DNA of 64,000 bases, taken from positions 625,051 through 689,050 of the forward strand of contig MNCI01030420.1 in NCBI GenBank assembly GCA_015680685.1. The letters run 5' to 3'. The position numbers and the translations under genes are program-made. How positions within the stretch are numbered: position 1 is the stretch's first letter; the number at the start of each line of letters is the position of its first letter. Below are positions 1 through 12,139 of the stretch, one piece after another. This DNA is from Gnetum montanum. Its lineage: Eukaryota; Streptophyta; Gnetopsida; Gnetales; Gnetaceae. The notes beneath the pieces are model-generated. The model saw only the letters and a list, made by a program, of their open reading frames with translations, was not told the DNA's origin and made no database searches.

Positions 1-10
1 CTGCTTGTTA

Positions 11-1987
11 TTAGAATGGGGAATATCCACCATAACTAAATGGTTGAGCATGGAAAGGATTAATAAATAAAATATGAGGATCCTTGCATGTTGGAAATGT
101 TGAAACTTGGTCATACTTACCCCATTGGGGTTCACACACATGATTGTAGTAAGCATAGTGGGAAAATTTATAAGATGTAGTTTCCAGATAATGAGTTGAC
201 CCACTATGATATTTGAGATCATTAGATGGTATGCAAGGATCAAGATGTCACTCTCCATGGCTATGTTCATTGGGCCATATGGTTATTAGAGTGTTAATTG
301 GTGGCTCTGTTGAAGTGACATGAGGCGTTGGGTTCGATGTACCACAGTGTTGGACTTGTGCTAAGTTGGAGGATGCAGTGGCCTTGGAATTGTGTTGTCC
401 ATTCCTACAATCATGTTTAAAGAAGGGATTCTTTTGATGTTGAGGAGGTCTCTCACTGCTGTTGGCAATAGTAGCACAAGTAGTGTTGGTGGGTTGTTGT
501 TGCGGTACAAAAACTTTAGGAACAATTGGTGGTGATGTAGAAGGAGGGAAAGGATGAGAATGTTGAAAATTAGGAGAAGTGTGTGGTGCATAAGGCGGTG
601 GTTGTGTTGGGTACATGGGCTGATAGTATTGAGGAGAATGATAATGTAGTGAGATAGAGTATGTTGGCCCAGTTGGAGAAATAGGGTATTGGAGTAGATA
701 AGCATTTTGATTCAGCTAATATGAAAAGTGTCTCCAGTTTAGGGGTGGCTTCCACCACAACTGGGATTTTTTCCATTGTGATTGAACACAGTATCTCTGT
801 ATGAACTTGGGATATAACGTGCTTCCCCAATGCTCATATAAATGTAACAGGATTGGGCACTGGCCCTTGGGGTGATCGTATAGGAAAATGTTGCATTCAT
901 ATATATGATCAATAGTTGAGCTCTTATTTTCTTCATTCCTTCTTTTTGAATGTCTACTGATACTTTTTCTTGCTTCTCAGGTTGTCAAAACTCTATCTCC
1001 AATGATATTGATATATTCTCCACACTTTTTATGTATCCATTCCAACATCTTATTGATCTTTGCCTCGACTTCCTATAACGATTGTTGTACTAGAAAAGAT
1101 GGTTCTTTCTCCTTGTGATAGGTTGATTTCTCCTTTTTATGATCATGGACCTTTGTTAAGCTGAGATTTTGGTCCCATTGATGTTTTACAGCACTCTCCC
1201 ATCTAGCCATTTCTTCTTCCTATTTTGCTACCCACTTAATAAGCTCTTGAACTTGATGGGTTCGTAGTTCATATAGTTGACCTTGGGCATACATTCCTAG
1301 GGTCTCTCTTGTTTCATCATGAAGCCCATCAGTGATATGGTACATTAGCCTTTCCTTAGAGAACTTATGGCGTGGACAATTGTTTATCAGTGCATAATAT
1401 CTTTCTAAGGCCATGTCCAAGGGTTCATGTTGTGCTTGTTTCCACTCTTGGATTTGTTTCCTCAAGGCTGACACTCTTGCATAGGTTTGATATCTTTCAT
1501 TAAAGAGTTATACCATTGTTGACCAATGTCATATTGAATTTGGTTTTAACAATCTATACCATACTTTTGCTTGGCCAACGAGTGTCATAGGAAAGAGCTT
1601 GAGTTTTTGCCAACTATTATGAATGTTGTTCCATGTGTAGGCATCATAGAAGACTTGTAAATGTTGATGTGGATCTAAGTGATAGCCTCCTGAGAAATTA
1701 GGGAAGCTATTTAAATCAAGCTTGGGTAGATGACTCTCTTTACGATGCCTACGGGAGATTTGAACAGCCTCTTGTATTTGCGTTAAGCTTGTAGTGGCCC
1801 GTAGGGGTTCATCGTCATTGGGTAAGTTATGCTTTCATGCGTTGGGATGACGTTGCTTCTGTTTATGTTTATAAGAAACCCCCACTTTAGGTTGTGTACT
1901 CCAATCTTCATTGTCATACAATTTGTTGGTTCTCCAATGAACTTCCTCACTAGGTGTGGCATTATCTTAACCTTGTAGGAGAGACAT
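11..1987 (-). pseudogene. Element A gag (Athila-like Ty3/gypsy), decayed
   Basis: Retrotransposon capsid/nucleocapsid polyprotein. The frame from ATG at 1987 to a TAA at 11-13 is 659 codons with no net frameshift, broken by nine internal stops that I count. Recognisable order: N-terminal basic segment, then the gag core (FPNFSGGYHLDPHQHLQ, then WYRLL, then the helical stretch at 1220-1474 with ALERYYALINNC), a knuckle-like CxxxxxxDHPKGQC near 857-894, and a proline-rich tail (PMYPTQPPPYAPHTSP) at 250-620. It starts 123 bases inside the primer-binding site, as expected for gag. The rest of the element lies left of the window. Element B carries the same gag. Every stop can be read as CAA, CAG or CGA changed to TAA, TAG or TGA. 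The Athila-like label rests on gag style, the primer site and the related pol of element F. Confidence 0.85.
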
Positions 1988-2110
1988 GGTTGTGAAATTA
2001 TGTGTGAATTTATATGTGACTTTTTATAATTATTTTTTTTCTAAAATATATATCGTTAATTCCTATACAACGACCTTGTATGATATAACTACTCTAGATA
2101 ACTAGCATTG

Positions 2111-2128
2111 TCCCCAGCAACGGTGCCA
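2111..2128 (-). other. Primer-binding site of element A (tRNA-Asp type)
   Basis: On the minus strand the sequence reads TGGCACCGTTGCTGGGGA, one base after the LTR terminal ...CATCA. It matches the plant tRNA-Asp 3' end complement used by Athila-like elements with two differences. This fixes the orientation (minus) and the LTR edge. Confidence 0.88.
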
Positions 2129-2129
2129 A

Positions 2130-2935
2130 TGATGAGTGGCGAGGTACCCCTACACTCAACCATACGAATACGAGTGTTACACACACGATCTGGTCAAACT
2201 CCGTAGACGGACTAGTTGTGGTACCTAGACAGTTAGCCTTAGGTCGTAGTTCGTTGTCTTCCCACCTGGACTAGTATTAGCTTTGTCACATATGGTTTAG
2301 CTCACAGTGAGGCGTATGATGTGGTTTCTAACCTAGTGCTACTCCTAAAGGCAATGGAAGGTAATATTAACTAAGCTAAGAGAGAAAGGGTGAGAGAGAA
2401 TCTAACCTAGCCTAAGTGCGATGAGCATCCGTTCCTTGATTATTCGTACACATATTGGACTTCGTGCATGACTACCACTAGGATTACCAAGCGCAGATCC
2501 TAGGTACACTACTAGGTTACCAAGTAGTCACACTTAAATGCTCGTAATCAAGTTGTACTCATTCTGCATTTAAAAGGAGTTAAGGGTGAGAGAGATTAAC
2601 TAGGAAAATAGTAAATAATAATTAAATAAATAATTAATTAAACTAAGTGAATGCTGCAATGATGAAGTAATCGTAATCTTTATTTTCAGTCATGTACGTG
2701 TCCAAGTACATCACACTATAATAAGGATGTCATACAATTACAATCATCACATTGCGGGCATATACTAGGAGGAAAAGGGTTGAGAAGAAAAGAAAAAACT
2801 AAAATCAAACTTAACTCTAAAAACTCAATACTAACTAAGTGCCTAATAGAACTATCTACCTCTTATTTATAGATGAGGAGACAGGCTGTGATATTGTGTA
2901 TGTGATATCGTGGTTGCCTAAATGACAACTCATCA
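2130..2935 (-). repeat. 5' LTR of element A (806 bp)
   Basis: Bounded by TGATGAG at 2130 and ACTCATCA ending at 2935, so it has the inverted TGATGA/TCATCA ends shared with the LTRs of B and F. A TATAAATAA box lies on the minus strand at about 2864-2872, with a short GATATC/GATATT-rich U3 just upstream (about 2888-2915). It is about 50 bp shorter than the B and F LTRs (852-854 bp), mainly in U3. The other LTR is outside the window. Confidence 0.88.
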
Positions 2936-3059
2936 CTTGCCCACTTCAATAATGGATTGCACTAAGCCCATCATGCAAGTAACTAACATTGCATTTATAA
3001 CTACAACAAGCATAGCTCACACATAAGAATGGTACACCGACATTAAAGCCTACCTTCAA

Positions 3060-4271
3060 TAGGGCAAGCCTCTGCAACATCTGACCACTATCCAAAAGGA
3101 TGTAGTGCAAAAATAGTCACAACAGTATGTCATTACAGGTGATAGCACATTTTTTCGTAGATCCTATGATGACATACTGTTGACCTATGTTAGTGATGGT
3201 GAAGCACAAACGATTGTTGATTAGGTCCACAAGGTACTGTGTGGAGGCCACATAGCACCTAGGGTAATGCCATTGAAAACTAGATGCTTAAGCTACTACT
3301 GGCCTTACATGGATCATGATTATGTTTCCAAGATTAGGATGTGCAATGTGTGCCAACGACGTGGTAGCTTAATGCATGTGCCACCCATTGAACTGCACAC
3401 CACATAGATCACGTGGCCATTCCAATGTTGGGGGTTGGATATCATAGGGCCCATCACACATAAGTCCTCTATAAGACATAATTTCATCATAACCACAACT
3501 AAATATTTTACCAAATGGGTTAAAGAAATTTTCCTTAGGAAGAAAATATTACAATAGGTTTGCAAATTCATCCTAGATAATATAGTGACCTGATTTGGTC
3601 TACCCATGACTATTGTCATGGACAATGGGCCACAGTTTACCAATGTAGAGACCAAACCCTTCTGTGACTACCTTGACATCATGAATTCCTTTTCGTCACC
3701 ATACTACCCACAAGTGAATGGCTAGGTAGAGGCTATAAACAAGGTCATCGTCAACCTTGTAAAGAAGATGCTTAGCAATAGCAAATGAGGATGGCACAAG
3801 CAGCTAGTCTATGCACTCTGGGCTTATTGCACCACAGGCAAAATAGCAATAGGTAAGATGCCATACAGCCTTGTATATGGGTCTAAAGCAATTTTTCCTC
3901 TTGAATTGTAGGTCCCATCGCTCCATGTAATCCTCTTGAGCTTCATTGATGAGGCTCAAAACAATGAGTTGAGAACCATTGACCTCGACTCTATAGAGGA
4001 TGAGCACATGCAGATACTTGAACACATTGAATGGTACCAAGAGAAGCAATGACAAAATCGCTACCACAATTAGCATCAATGCCCAATTAGGAGAGGGGAC
4101 CTAGTCCTTAGGGTCATTCGTGAGCCTACAAACAAATTCTTAGCCAACTAGGAAGGGCCTTTCTTGGTCACTAAGGTCTATGACAATGGAGCATTCAAGC
4201 TTATTGATCTAGATAGTAATGAGTATGCTAATTCAATTAACCATTCATACTTGAAGCCATACTATGCCTAG
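3060..4271 (+). pseudogene. Element H integrase (Tat-like Ty3/gypsy pol end), decayed
   Basis: The integrase catalyses insertion of retrotransposon cDNA. The translated order is the zinc-binding region (VHKVLCGGH then MCNVC), catalytic core with WGLDIIGPI (first Asp), VMDNGPQF (second Asp) and NG-stop-VEAINK (Glu present), and a C-terminal segment ending NHSYLKPYYA before TAG at 4269-4271. The catalytic acidic residues are still readable, but numerous in-frame stops replace Gln, Arg or Trp codons. The upstream reverse transcriptase is absent; the fragment begins about 125 bp after the edge of LTR A, so insertion of A may have cut it. The VEAINK wording is typical of Tat-lineage integrases. 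Confidence 0.85.
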
Positions 4272-4310
4272 TACATAGTGCCACATCGATGACAATGCAA
4301 GGTAGGAAAT

Positions 4311-4735
4311 AGTCTGCTATGACTATAAACTATCATAGACCATCCACTATGATGTTAAACTAGGACATCAAGTCTACTATGACTATAAACTAGCATAGCT
4401 CATCCTTGGGCTATGACGTTAAATTGACACCCACAGCACAACCATCTACTATGATGTTAAATTGGCATAGCAAGTCTGCTATGACTATAAATTGGCATAG
4501 CAAGTCTGCTATGACTATAAATTAGCACAACTCATCCTTACATCATGACTTTAAATTGGCACAACATTCATTTTCTACTACGATGTTAAACTAGCATACA
4601 ACAGTATACTAGAACTACAAACTAACACATCATAGTCTGACAAGACCTTAAACTGGGTTCACAGTTTACTAGGACCTTAAACTAGCACAACATGTAGCCT
4701 ACTAGGATCTTAAATTAGGTTCATAGTGTAGCATG
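4311..4735 (-). repeat. Degenerate minisatellite (CTAGTTTA family), copy 1
   Basis: Imperfect tandem units of roughly 30-40 bp repeat the phrase GACTATAAACTAGCATAG with variants. Two adjacent units at about 4471-4530 are nearly identical. Read on the minus strand it gives GCTAGTTTAAGGTC, the phrase of the arrays at 13.44 and 22.8 kb. It starts about 40 bp after the integrase stop, so it lies in the 3' untranslated region of element H. Confidence 0.75.
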
Positions 4736-5680
4736 CCCGGCTCAACATGCACAATTCTATGGACAAGCAAGCATGAATACTTCCAATCCTTCGTCATCTA
4801 CTCACGCCTTGTAGTTAGGGTGGGGTGAGGTGTTGCAATTCTAGAATGGAGTTCATGTCATCAAGAAAAAGCCTCTAGAACATTTTTAGCATCATCACCC
4901 TTAGCATTTTTCTAATCCTCCAAAGATTCCCTTGGGCATTTTTCTAACCTTCTAGAGCTATCGCCACCATTGCTAGTAGTACCATCCCTAGGTTGCATCA
5001 GAAATATCACCAACCTTGGGTATTTCATTATTAGTTGGAGCTATCACTATCAACACCACCCACTAGAGTTTCAATAGTATTGTAGCCGAGCCACAACACT
5101 GCCATCCTCCCACCCTCATCATTACCTAGGCTTGGAAGTGCATCTAGTAGTGTAGCTCCCTACCATTTTGCTAGATTTTTGAGCTCCTATCCTTGGTGTG
5201 GAGTCTCGAGAACCTACATCGGCATTGCCCTCAATTGCTTTGTTAGCCTCCCTTGGGTGCTCACTCTTGATGTGGCTACTAGAGCTTTTGCAACTTTTTG
5301 GCTCCAGCATCTACTCTAGCCTTCTTGCTTTGGCACTGTAAGCTCTTGCAACTGGTCCAACACTCACAACACTTGAAGCACCTTTGCAACCAGTGGTTTG
5401 CCCTTATTTCACATGTTGTGTGTCTATTTTCTTGTTTCCTCTATGTTGTGTTTATAGGATGAAGCCTTGAATGCGGTCATTCAAGGACACATTCCATCAT
5501 AGCAGCAAGGCACCACATTACTTCAACGTGCTTGGTTGGACTCACCAAGCCAATCAAGAGTGCATATCCCTATTACCTCACTATAGCCTACTTGCATTTA
5601 CCCCTTTGCCTTACATCTTCTTGCCTTCCCTGCAAGCTTCTCTGATGCACATGACACCCTTCTTTTAATCGATTGCAAAA
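4736..5680. other. Unassigned, probably 3' non-coding part of element H
   Basis: No coding domain is recognisable on either strand. A minus-strand frame at 5122-5310 is Ser/Lys-rich and low in information. The stretch lies between the minisatellite and a promoter-bearing repeat. Confidence 0.4.
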
Positions 5681-7335
5681 CTCATGATGGATGTAATGCA
5701 ACTCATCCCATGGAAAGCCTCTATGGGCTGGTTAAAGCCCAAGTTGATGTAATGCAACCTATCCTAGGGGAGGAAAAACCTATCCTAGGAAAATTGTTCT
5801 AAGTGTCTTGCTATGCTTCCATTCCTTCTAATACATTCTTAAGCATAGCAGCACTCCAGTAGCTAGTTTGCACTAGTGTCAAGCCAAAAGTTGTCAAGCT
5901 TAGCTCAACATGGAAGAGGCATTTGGTAGATTTTCTAATTCTAGAAGCTACCCCTCCTACTATGCTCCCAAGCATAGCTAACATAGCAAGAACAAGGACT
6001 ATAATTTTTGCTAGATTTTTTAAGTGTCCATGCTATGTCCTATTCCATCCTACTACACTTATGAGTGCAGTAGCATTAAACTTCAATTTTTTTCAAGATT
6101 TGCATAATTTTTGGGCTATGGTTTAGAGCATAGTTAGCATAGCAACATGGAACTGCCTCCAAAAGCTTCCAGAGCTCAACATAGGCCTTCATTCCAGCTC
6201 TAGCACTCCTTAGCAAGTAGGATTAGTAGCTTGCCTCTTATTTGAACCCCCTATGTCCCAAAATTATACCTATGCTTGATCCCACTTGAAAGAGGGGAGA
6301 ACCTAAACCTGGAGAGTAGCCTTCAAATTGCACTATTTTGCATTGTTTGCAGGTACATTGTGGTATTTTTCAACTTTGGCACATGTAGTCTTGGCAACGT
6401 AGTCATAGTCTGGTAGTCTCTCAGGGTCCATTAGAGCACACCAAAGCATAGCACCAATTGCTCCAATGGGAGCATAGTAGAGGTCAGTGTAGCCCCACCT
6501 ACCCCTTTTCCACGTGGTGCTTGATCTGCACTTCACGCTAACCCTAAGCCTATAAATACCCCCACATTCCACATTTTAGGGGTTAGCAATTCATTCTAGT
6601 AGTGGGAATTTGAAGCATTTGGTTGGCAAATTCCAATAGTAGTTGGCATTTTTAGAGTACCACTTGGCACTTGAAGCACCTTGAGCACATTGCACATCGA
6701 AATGTATCAACACCTTGGCAGCACCTTTGCATTCCATTCAGCACTACAATGTACCATAGCTTATAGGACATCATGGTAGCCAACCTAATAGGCATAGACT
6801 TCATAGTGGACATTAGTCTTCATCCTAGGACACCCTAGAGATTGTAGCTATGCTGCTATTGTGCCTATTTGTACATCGTATACCTTCTCACCTCTCTTTT
6901 GTAATTACTACGCTTCCCATTTGGGGTGGTGCCACACACACACTCTCTCAAACTCCTCTACATTTTCAAGAATTTTTGATGTATTTTTCTTTGACATTTT
7001 AGCATTGCATTCACATCTCCTCGCTACTTTACATGTTTTCACATGGTTGCACTATCATCATCATGCTGAGAAACCCCACTATGCTCAGGTTTAGTCAACC
7101 CTGTTACTATCAAGAACAATTTTAGAATGCTTAGCATTATCCCACAAAGTCAGCACTTGCATTTCAACTAATCATACCACCCCCTAGTTGCACTTGATAC
7201 CCTAGTTGTAGCTAACAAAGTCCTTGTTTGATCGACAGGACTATCCAAGGCACTTCGCCTTCATTTTTTAGGAAGGCCCTCACGCAGAGGTGGGGTCAAG
7301 GCTGTGTGCCTATGAACCCCTCAATGTTCTAGCCA
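5681..7335 (+). repeat. Possible 3' LTR of element H
   Basis: Supported by its place after integrase and minisatellite, a clear plus-strand TATA box at 6551, and an abrupt change to copia gag sequence near 7340. A purine-rich AGGGGAGGAAAAA lies near 5766. I have no second copy to fix the ends, so both are approximate. Confidence 0.35.
6551..6558 (+). promoter_or_regulatory. TATA box TATAAATA in possible LTR
   Basis: TATAAATA preceded by CTAAGCC and followed by a C run, the usual look of a plant LTR core promoter. Transcription would start about 30 bp downstream. Confidence 0.5.
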
Positions 7336-7339
7336 CTGA

Positions 7340-7880
7340 TGTTTTCAATCCCTACAATTTTCTATGTATATTTTTCTTTACCTTTTAAGTAGATAATATA
7401 GAATAATGATCTCTTCATGCAATTCATTATACCTTTCATTATTTTTACCTTTAGATTCATTAGAGACTTCTATAGAATTCTCATTTGTGAGGTTCATGCA
7501 TATGAAATGTGAGTTCTTTGTAGCATCATCTACCTCTACCTCACTTTTTTCTCCATCATCCTAACTGGTATGCAAGTTTGTCTTTTTTGATTTAGATTCA
7601 TTTTTATCTTTTTGTTGCAACTTTCCAGTATGAGGACATTCATAGACATGGCCTCTTTCACCACAAAACCAACATTCTATATAAAATGCAGCAAAATTTG
7701 AATTTGTAAAATTCTTACCTTTTGCCTTATCTTTGGTACTAGATTGATTGGGACCTAGTTAATTAAAGCTTCTTCCTTTCCTTGAAATAAGTCTTTAAAC
7801 TCTCCTTAATAGAAGAGCTAGTTCATCTTCATTATTTGTTTCTTGTTCAACCAACTCCTTCTTTGATGCAGATTTGAGTA
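7340..7880 (-). pseudogene. Ty1/copia-type gag fragment with zinc knuckle
   Basis: Minus-strand translation gives a basic linker, then CWFCGERGHVYEC (7634-7674), a CCHC zinc knuckle lacking one residue of the usual spacing, a Lys-rich stretch, an acidic EKSEVEVDD stretch, and NERYNELHEEI, in the order seen in plant copia gag proteins. Only this C-terminal part is present. Its upstream end stops exactly where the LTR of element C begins (7881), so C probably inserted into it. It has a few in-frame stops. Confidence 0.7.
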
Positions 7881-9329
7881 TGATAGGATTTTATTTTATT
7901 ACTATTTTACTTATGAGATTCATCTTATAAGTGAAGCACCACCAAATTTGCATGTTGTGACCTTGGTAACCCCATCCTATGAAACCCTAAGATTGTAACC
8001 CATAAGAGGCAATCTCACATATTTCATACTTCTGGGGCTAAAAAATTCCTCATAAGTGGTTAAAGCCTCATTTCCAAAGTGAAAAGAGTCGCCTAGTATC
8101 TATATTTAGGCTTGGAAGGATCAAAACTACCTTTTGGAATGCAAAAAATTGGCAATTTGATGGGTTTTAGATAGGGTATACTTTTCTCTATGCTGACACA
8201 CCCCCTGTAGGGGGTTAAGATAGCTAGGAGACTTCAAGNGGAGGGGTTTGATCTTCACCCCCAACATTGATCTCTCATCCCTCTCAACATTGATACCTCC
8301 TTCCTAGCATGGAAGCAACATAGCTAAGATTTTGACATCAACTCCAGTAAGAACCTTGCAAAGCCAACGTGGAAGGTTGAAGACCCAGTGTGGAAGGAGT
8401 AAAGCCAACATGGAAGGTGCATCCCCATTACTATTTCTGGTAAATAGAATGACCATGGGGGTATGATACTTTCCATATATGGTAACCTTCCCCCCTCCCT
8501 TGCCCCGAAAATTTGGACACCAACCCCCTTGAACATGGCAGAAATTTGCAACAATTTGTAGCCCAATCTATCAAATGTTTGTAACAAATTTGCATCCCAA
8601 ATCATGGCCAAAGACCTATAAAAACCAAACCTCACATCATTTCAAGGTCACACATTCTTGGAAATTGTGCACACTTTTTATTTTGAGCACTTTGAGCATT
8701 TTGGAATTTAATAGCTCTTACTTTCTAGAAGAAACATAGCTTCTTGGGGCCTACCAACATAGAACCATTATAGCCTTGTTACCCTTGTTACTTCCCTTAG
8801 GATTTTTGAGGCTAGAGGGTCAATGTTGCCTCCCCTAGGATCTCCAAATTCCAGCGTGAAGCATTTTAGCAACCTCAATCCTTCACATTCCTCAACCCTA
8901 GTAGTGACCCACATTGTAGATTTTGCATAGTAGTAGAGAAGGTTCAACATCAACAATGGCTAAGCATCTAGATCATGAAGTGAATTCCTTTAGCTTCAAT
9001 GGACTTAGAACCCCCACTTAAGTGAACCCTCCTTTTCTCTCCTATGGGCACTATTGTACACATCTCTGAACTTACTCTTTATTTAATTATTAAAGCTTAT
9101 AGTTTCATTTTGTGTACAATTTATACTCGTTTTGGATATTAAGATCTACAATTTTTACATTTTTTTATAACCTTATTTTGCACACCCCCTAAGTCCTTGG
9201 GTGATCTAATCAACCATCTAGGGCACCTTGAATCCCATTTTTCTTGGAGGCCCTAGGGATTTAGGGTTGAGGCTATTTGCAACTTAGAATCCTTAGCTTT
9301 CCAATAGTTAAGAACTTTTATTGCTAAAA
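7881..9329 (+). repeat. 5' LTR of element C (about 1.45 kb)
   Basis: Homologous along its length to the reverse complement of 28200-29651. Shared landmarks include a CTTCTGGGGCTAAAAA phrase, the TATA box, a transcript start region rich in CACTTTTT, and GGCCCTAGGGATTTAGGG near the end. U3 holds several copies of CAACATGGAAGG, also found in the 13.9-16.8 kb array. The start at TGATAGG is the point where homology to D fades. A single N is at 8239. Confidence 0.75.
8617..8625 (+). promoter_or_regulatory. TATA box of LTR C
   Basis: TATAAAAAC, conserved in the same context (CCAAAGACCTATAAAAAC) in LTR D on the other strand. Confidence 0.7.
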
Positions 9330-9334
9330 TTTCT

Positions 9335-9352
9335 TGGTGTTAGAATGAAGTC
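9335..9352 (+). other. Primer-binding site of element C
   Basis: Reads TGGTGTTAGAATGAAGTC, a decayed form of the TGGCGCTAGAAGGAGGGC in element G and TGGTGCTAGAAGGAGGTT in D. The position just after the LTR supports it. I do not assign the tRNA. Confidence 0.65.
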
Positions 9353-10044
9353 CACCACCTGATCTCTTCACTAAAATTTGTTCTTTCCATATCTAATGTT
9401 GACCTGCAAGTTGTAATTTTTAGTTTTTCAATAAAAGTCCTCTACTTTTAGCCAAGATGAATGCTGTAATGCACCCCCTCTACCCCACAAAGCCAGTGTG
9501 GGTGTTACAAATGTTTGGATGTTGGAATTTTTACAGCAATTATTGTGAAACTCCAAGGCTAGTGTTGATTTTCAAGGCTACTTCCACTTCCTCCCTATTT
9601 CTACATACTCATAAGAAAGCCAACATTAATGGTCCAAGTAGTTAAACCTCCATCTCCTTCTTCCTTATTGTGGAATTAGGTGGCTTGCCAAAACCATTTT
9701 TTGGAAAGTTTCAAGTTTTCATTTTGGTTTTTAAACTTTTCCTCCTTCACCAATGTTGGAATAGGAAAGTGTGAGATCCCTCCATATCAACGGGTCCCCC
9801 CTTGAGTTCTTTCTATCATACCCACCATAGAAGATAGCTAGGAAGATAGCATAGGTGAAGTTTTTTATAGCTATTTTTACCTTTTTGTTTTTAGTAAAGG
9901 GGTATACACCCCCTCACCCTTTACCTCCCACTTACTATTTATAGTAAGTACTCCATTTTTAGCCATTTTTGCTTCGTTTGATCATTTTTGAATTCCACTT
10001 GGTGGAATTTACATCTATTTTTACTTTTATAGATAGCCTTAAGA
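9353..10044 (+). other. Leader (5' untranslated region) of element C
   Basis: Between primer site and gag. No domain visible. Element D has a longer leader containing a tandem duplication, which C lacks. Confidence 0.5.
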
Positions 10045-11830
10045 TGTTTTCAGCTTGATATCCATGTCTCTCCCACAATTGATCAAGTTGCCTTACAACT
10101 ATACTAATACTGGGTTTGATCAACAACACATGAGGGTCTATGATCCCAAAAATCCTCCTATGATGGAATGTAGATAATCCTTGAGACTTAGGAATCAAAG
10201 TCATGGATTCTTGGCATTAAATGAAGAGCACTATAACTTCATTTATGCTAAGATCCAAGCTAGCATGCTAATCCCAAGAGCGAAGGTAGAAGCCAAGAGA
10301 GAATTTGAGCTCATCCATTGTAATGGGAATGAGTATATTCCCTTTCTATATGACCAAATACCCCTTAATGAAATCTATGTTAGCATCTTAGCCCTCCTCA
10401 TTAAGGTTGAAGAAGGCAACTAGAAGGCTCCCTTCAATGAACAACCATAGAAGGAAGATGAATTCAAGGCAAAGTTTGAGCCTGAGAACCTTTTGGGGGG
10501 ACTTTTCCAACAAGGGACCCCCAAGGCCATAGTGCCCACCTCTACCCATTTTCCCTCTTCTTCTAGAAACATCCCAGCACCTTCATCCCCATCTTATCCA
10601 ACCATGTTCAAGCCCACACTAGTCATCTCTATTCACCAAGTACAATTGGTGTCGTAGCCAACCACCTTCCATTTCTTCATGCCACTTGCCACCTAGCCTA
10701 GGTTAGTATGACTAAAATTAGTAGTAGTTACTATTACTAACCCATTAACTAGCTAGGTGGGATCTATCATGGAACCTCAAGAACACTAGGGGTCACATAT
10801 CCCCTTTGTTTCATTTTTGCCTTAGATACTTGCATAAACATATTTCTTCTTATTTGGCCCATAGAGTACAGCCATGACACAACCTCTTCCCTTTATCTTA
10901 TAGCCAATAGCGAAGAATTTCCCAACAAATACCATAGTCATATGTACAAACCTTGTAGTGAATAGGGATGTTACAAGGCCTAGATCAAGCCTTTCAAATG
11001 ATCCAAGACCTAATGGAGAAGTTGAAGAGGCTTAAAGCCTCTACTTCTCAAAGTTTCAAGATTATGGATTTTTAATAGGATGGTCTTGACAACCTTATGG
11101 TCCCACCATTGATACTTCTTCCTAGTGTCCCTATCCCTCAATTTAGTAAGTATATTAGAGAAGGTGATCCCAACGCTCACCTAATAACCTTTTGATCCAA
11201 GTGCTTGCTATTACAACCATGGCTGCACACCATAATGAGAGTCTTCCCTATGTCCTTGACTGGGAAAGTGCTTGATTGGTACCATGCCCTACCAAGAGGA
11301 TCCATATCCTTCCTTGAAGATCTCATAGTACAATTTGTTAACCACTTCAAGTACAACTTGAAGCCTAATACTACACTTAACTAACTAATAAAGGTCATGC
11401 AGGGACCCCTTGAGCTAGTGTAGAAGTTCATCTAATGATGGAACAGTTTACTAAAACAGATACTAGAGCCTATAGCTAAAACCCATATTTCTGCTATATT
11501 TAAGAGGGTAGTCAACAATTTCATTAAATCCAAGCTATATTATCTTGATTCACGGACACTTAGTCAAGCATTCTCCTAGAACAAGAACATAGATAATGTT
11601 GTGGAGACCAATCATGACCTAGAGTATGTGGCATACAAAAATCAACACACATGGAAGCACAAGAAGAAGAATAAACAAAATAATGTGGCTATAGAAATAG
11701 TAACCAAAGCGGCCAAGACCACTAACTAGGGGCCAAGGACCAACGCATCCAAGGCTCCTACTAATAATTTAATTAACCAACCATCAACCTTTGGTGTCAT
11801 TGTATTGACAACAATCAAATCAAGCTTTGA
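10045..11830 (+). pseudogene. Element C gag (Tat-like), decayed
   Basis: Capsid protein relic. The N-terminal region shows MRVYDPKNPP, then EEHYNFIYAKIQASML and FELIHCNGNEYIPF (uninterrupted at 10181-10423). The core at 10.95-11.7 kb has a short coiled coil (MEKLKRLKAS), then FPMSLTGKVLDWYHALP and LIKVMQGPLEL, typical of gypsy gag, followed by a Lys/Asn-rich basic region. Element D encodes the same protein in the same order on the minus strand. Many TAG stops stand where Gln or Trp is expected, and there are frame changes. Not functional. Confidence 0.75.
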
Positions 11831-12139
11831 AAAAAAGGATGGGTCTAATTATACTAGGCTGCAGTTAAAACCATCTGAGCTAGTAGACCACCTATTGAAA
11901 AGTGAGCTCATTCAATACAAGTAGATGATTGAAGGTTCTTGAAAGAAGCATGATAGGCTATGAAAGATAGCTAAAGATCCCACTAGAGCAACAAAAGATG
12001 ATTCATAGCTACCTAAATATTTTAAGTTAGATCACTTTTGCACTGTCATCAACTACTTGGTACTAAAGGATGACCTATAAAAGATGATAGATAGGGGAGA
12101 GTTGGTTTTATATGCACCCAACCCTATTCGACCATAGAA

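Noticed and set aside
361-936. Alternative minus-strand frames at 361-705, 570-830 and 739-936
   Set aside because: Out of frame with the continuous gag frame from 1987 to 11.
4311-4735. CRISPR-like regular repeats
   Set aside because: Units are imperfect, contiguous and without unique spacers, in a plant retroelement context.
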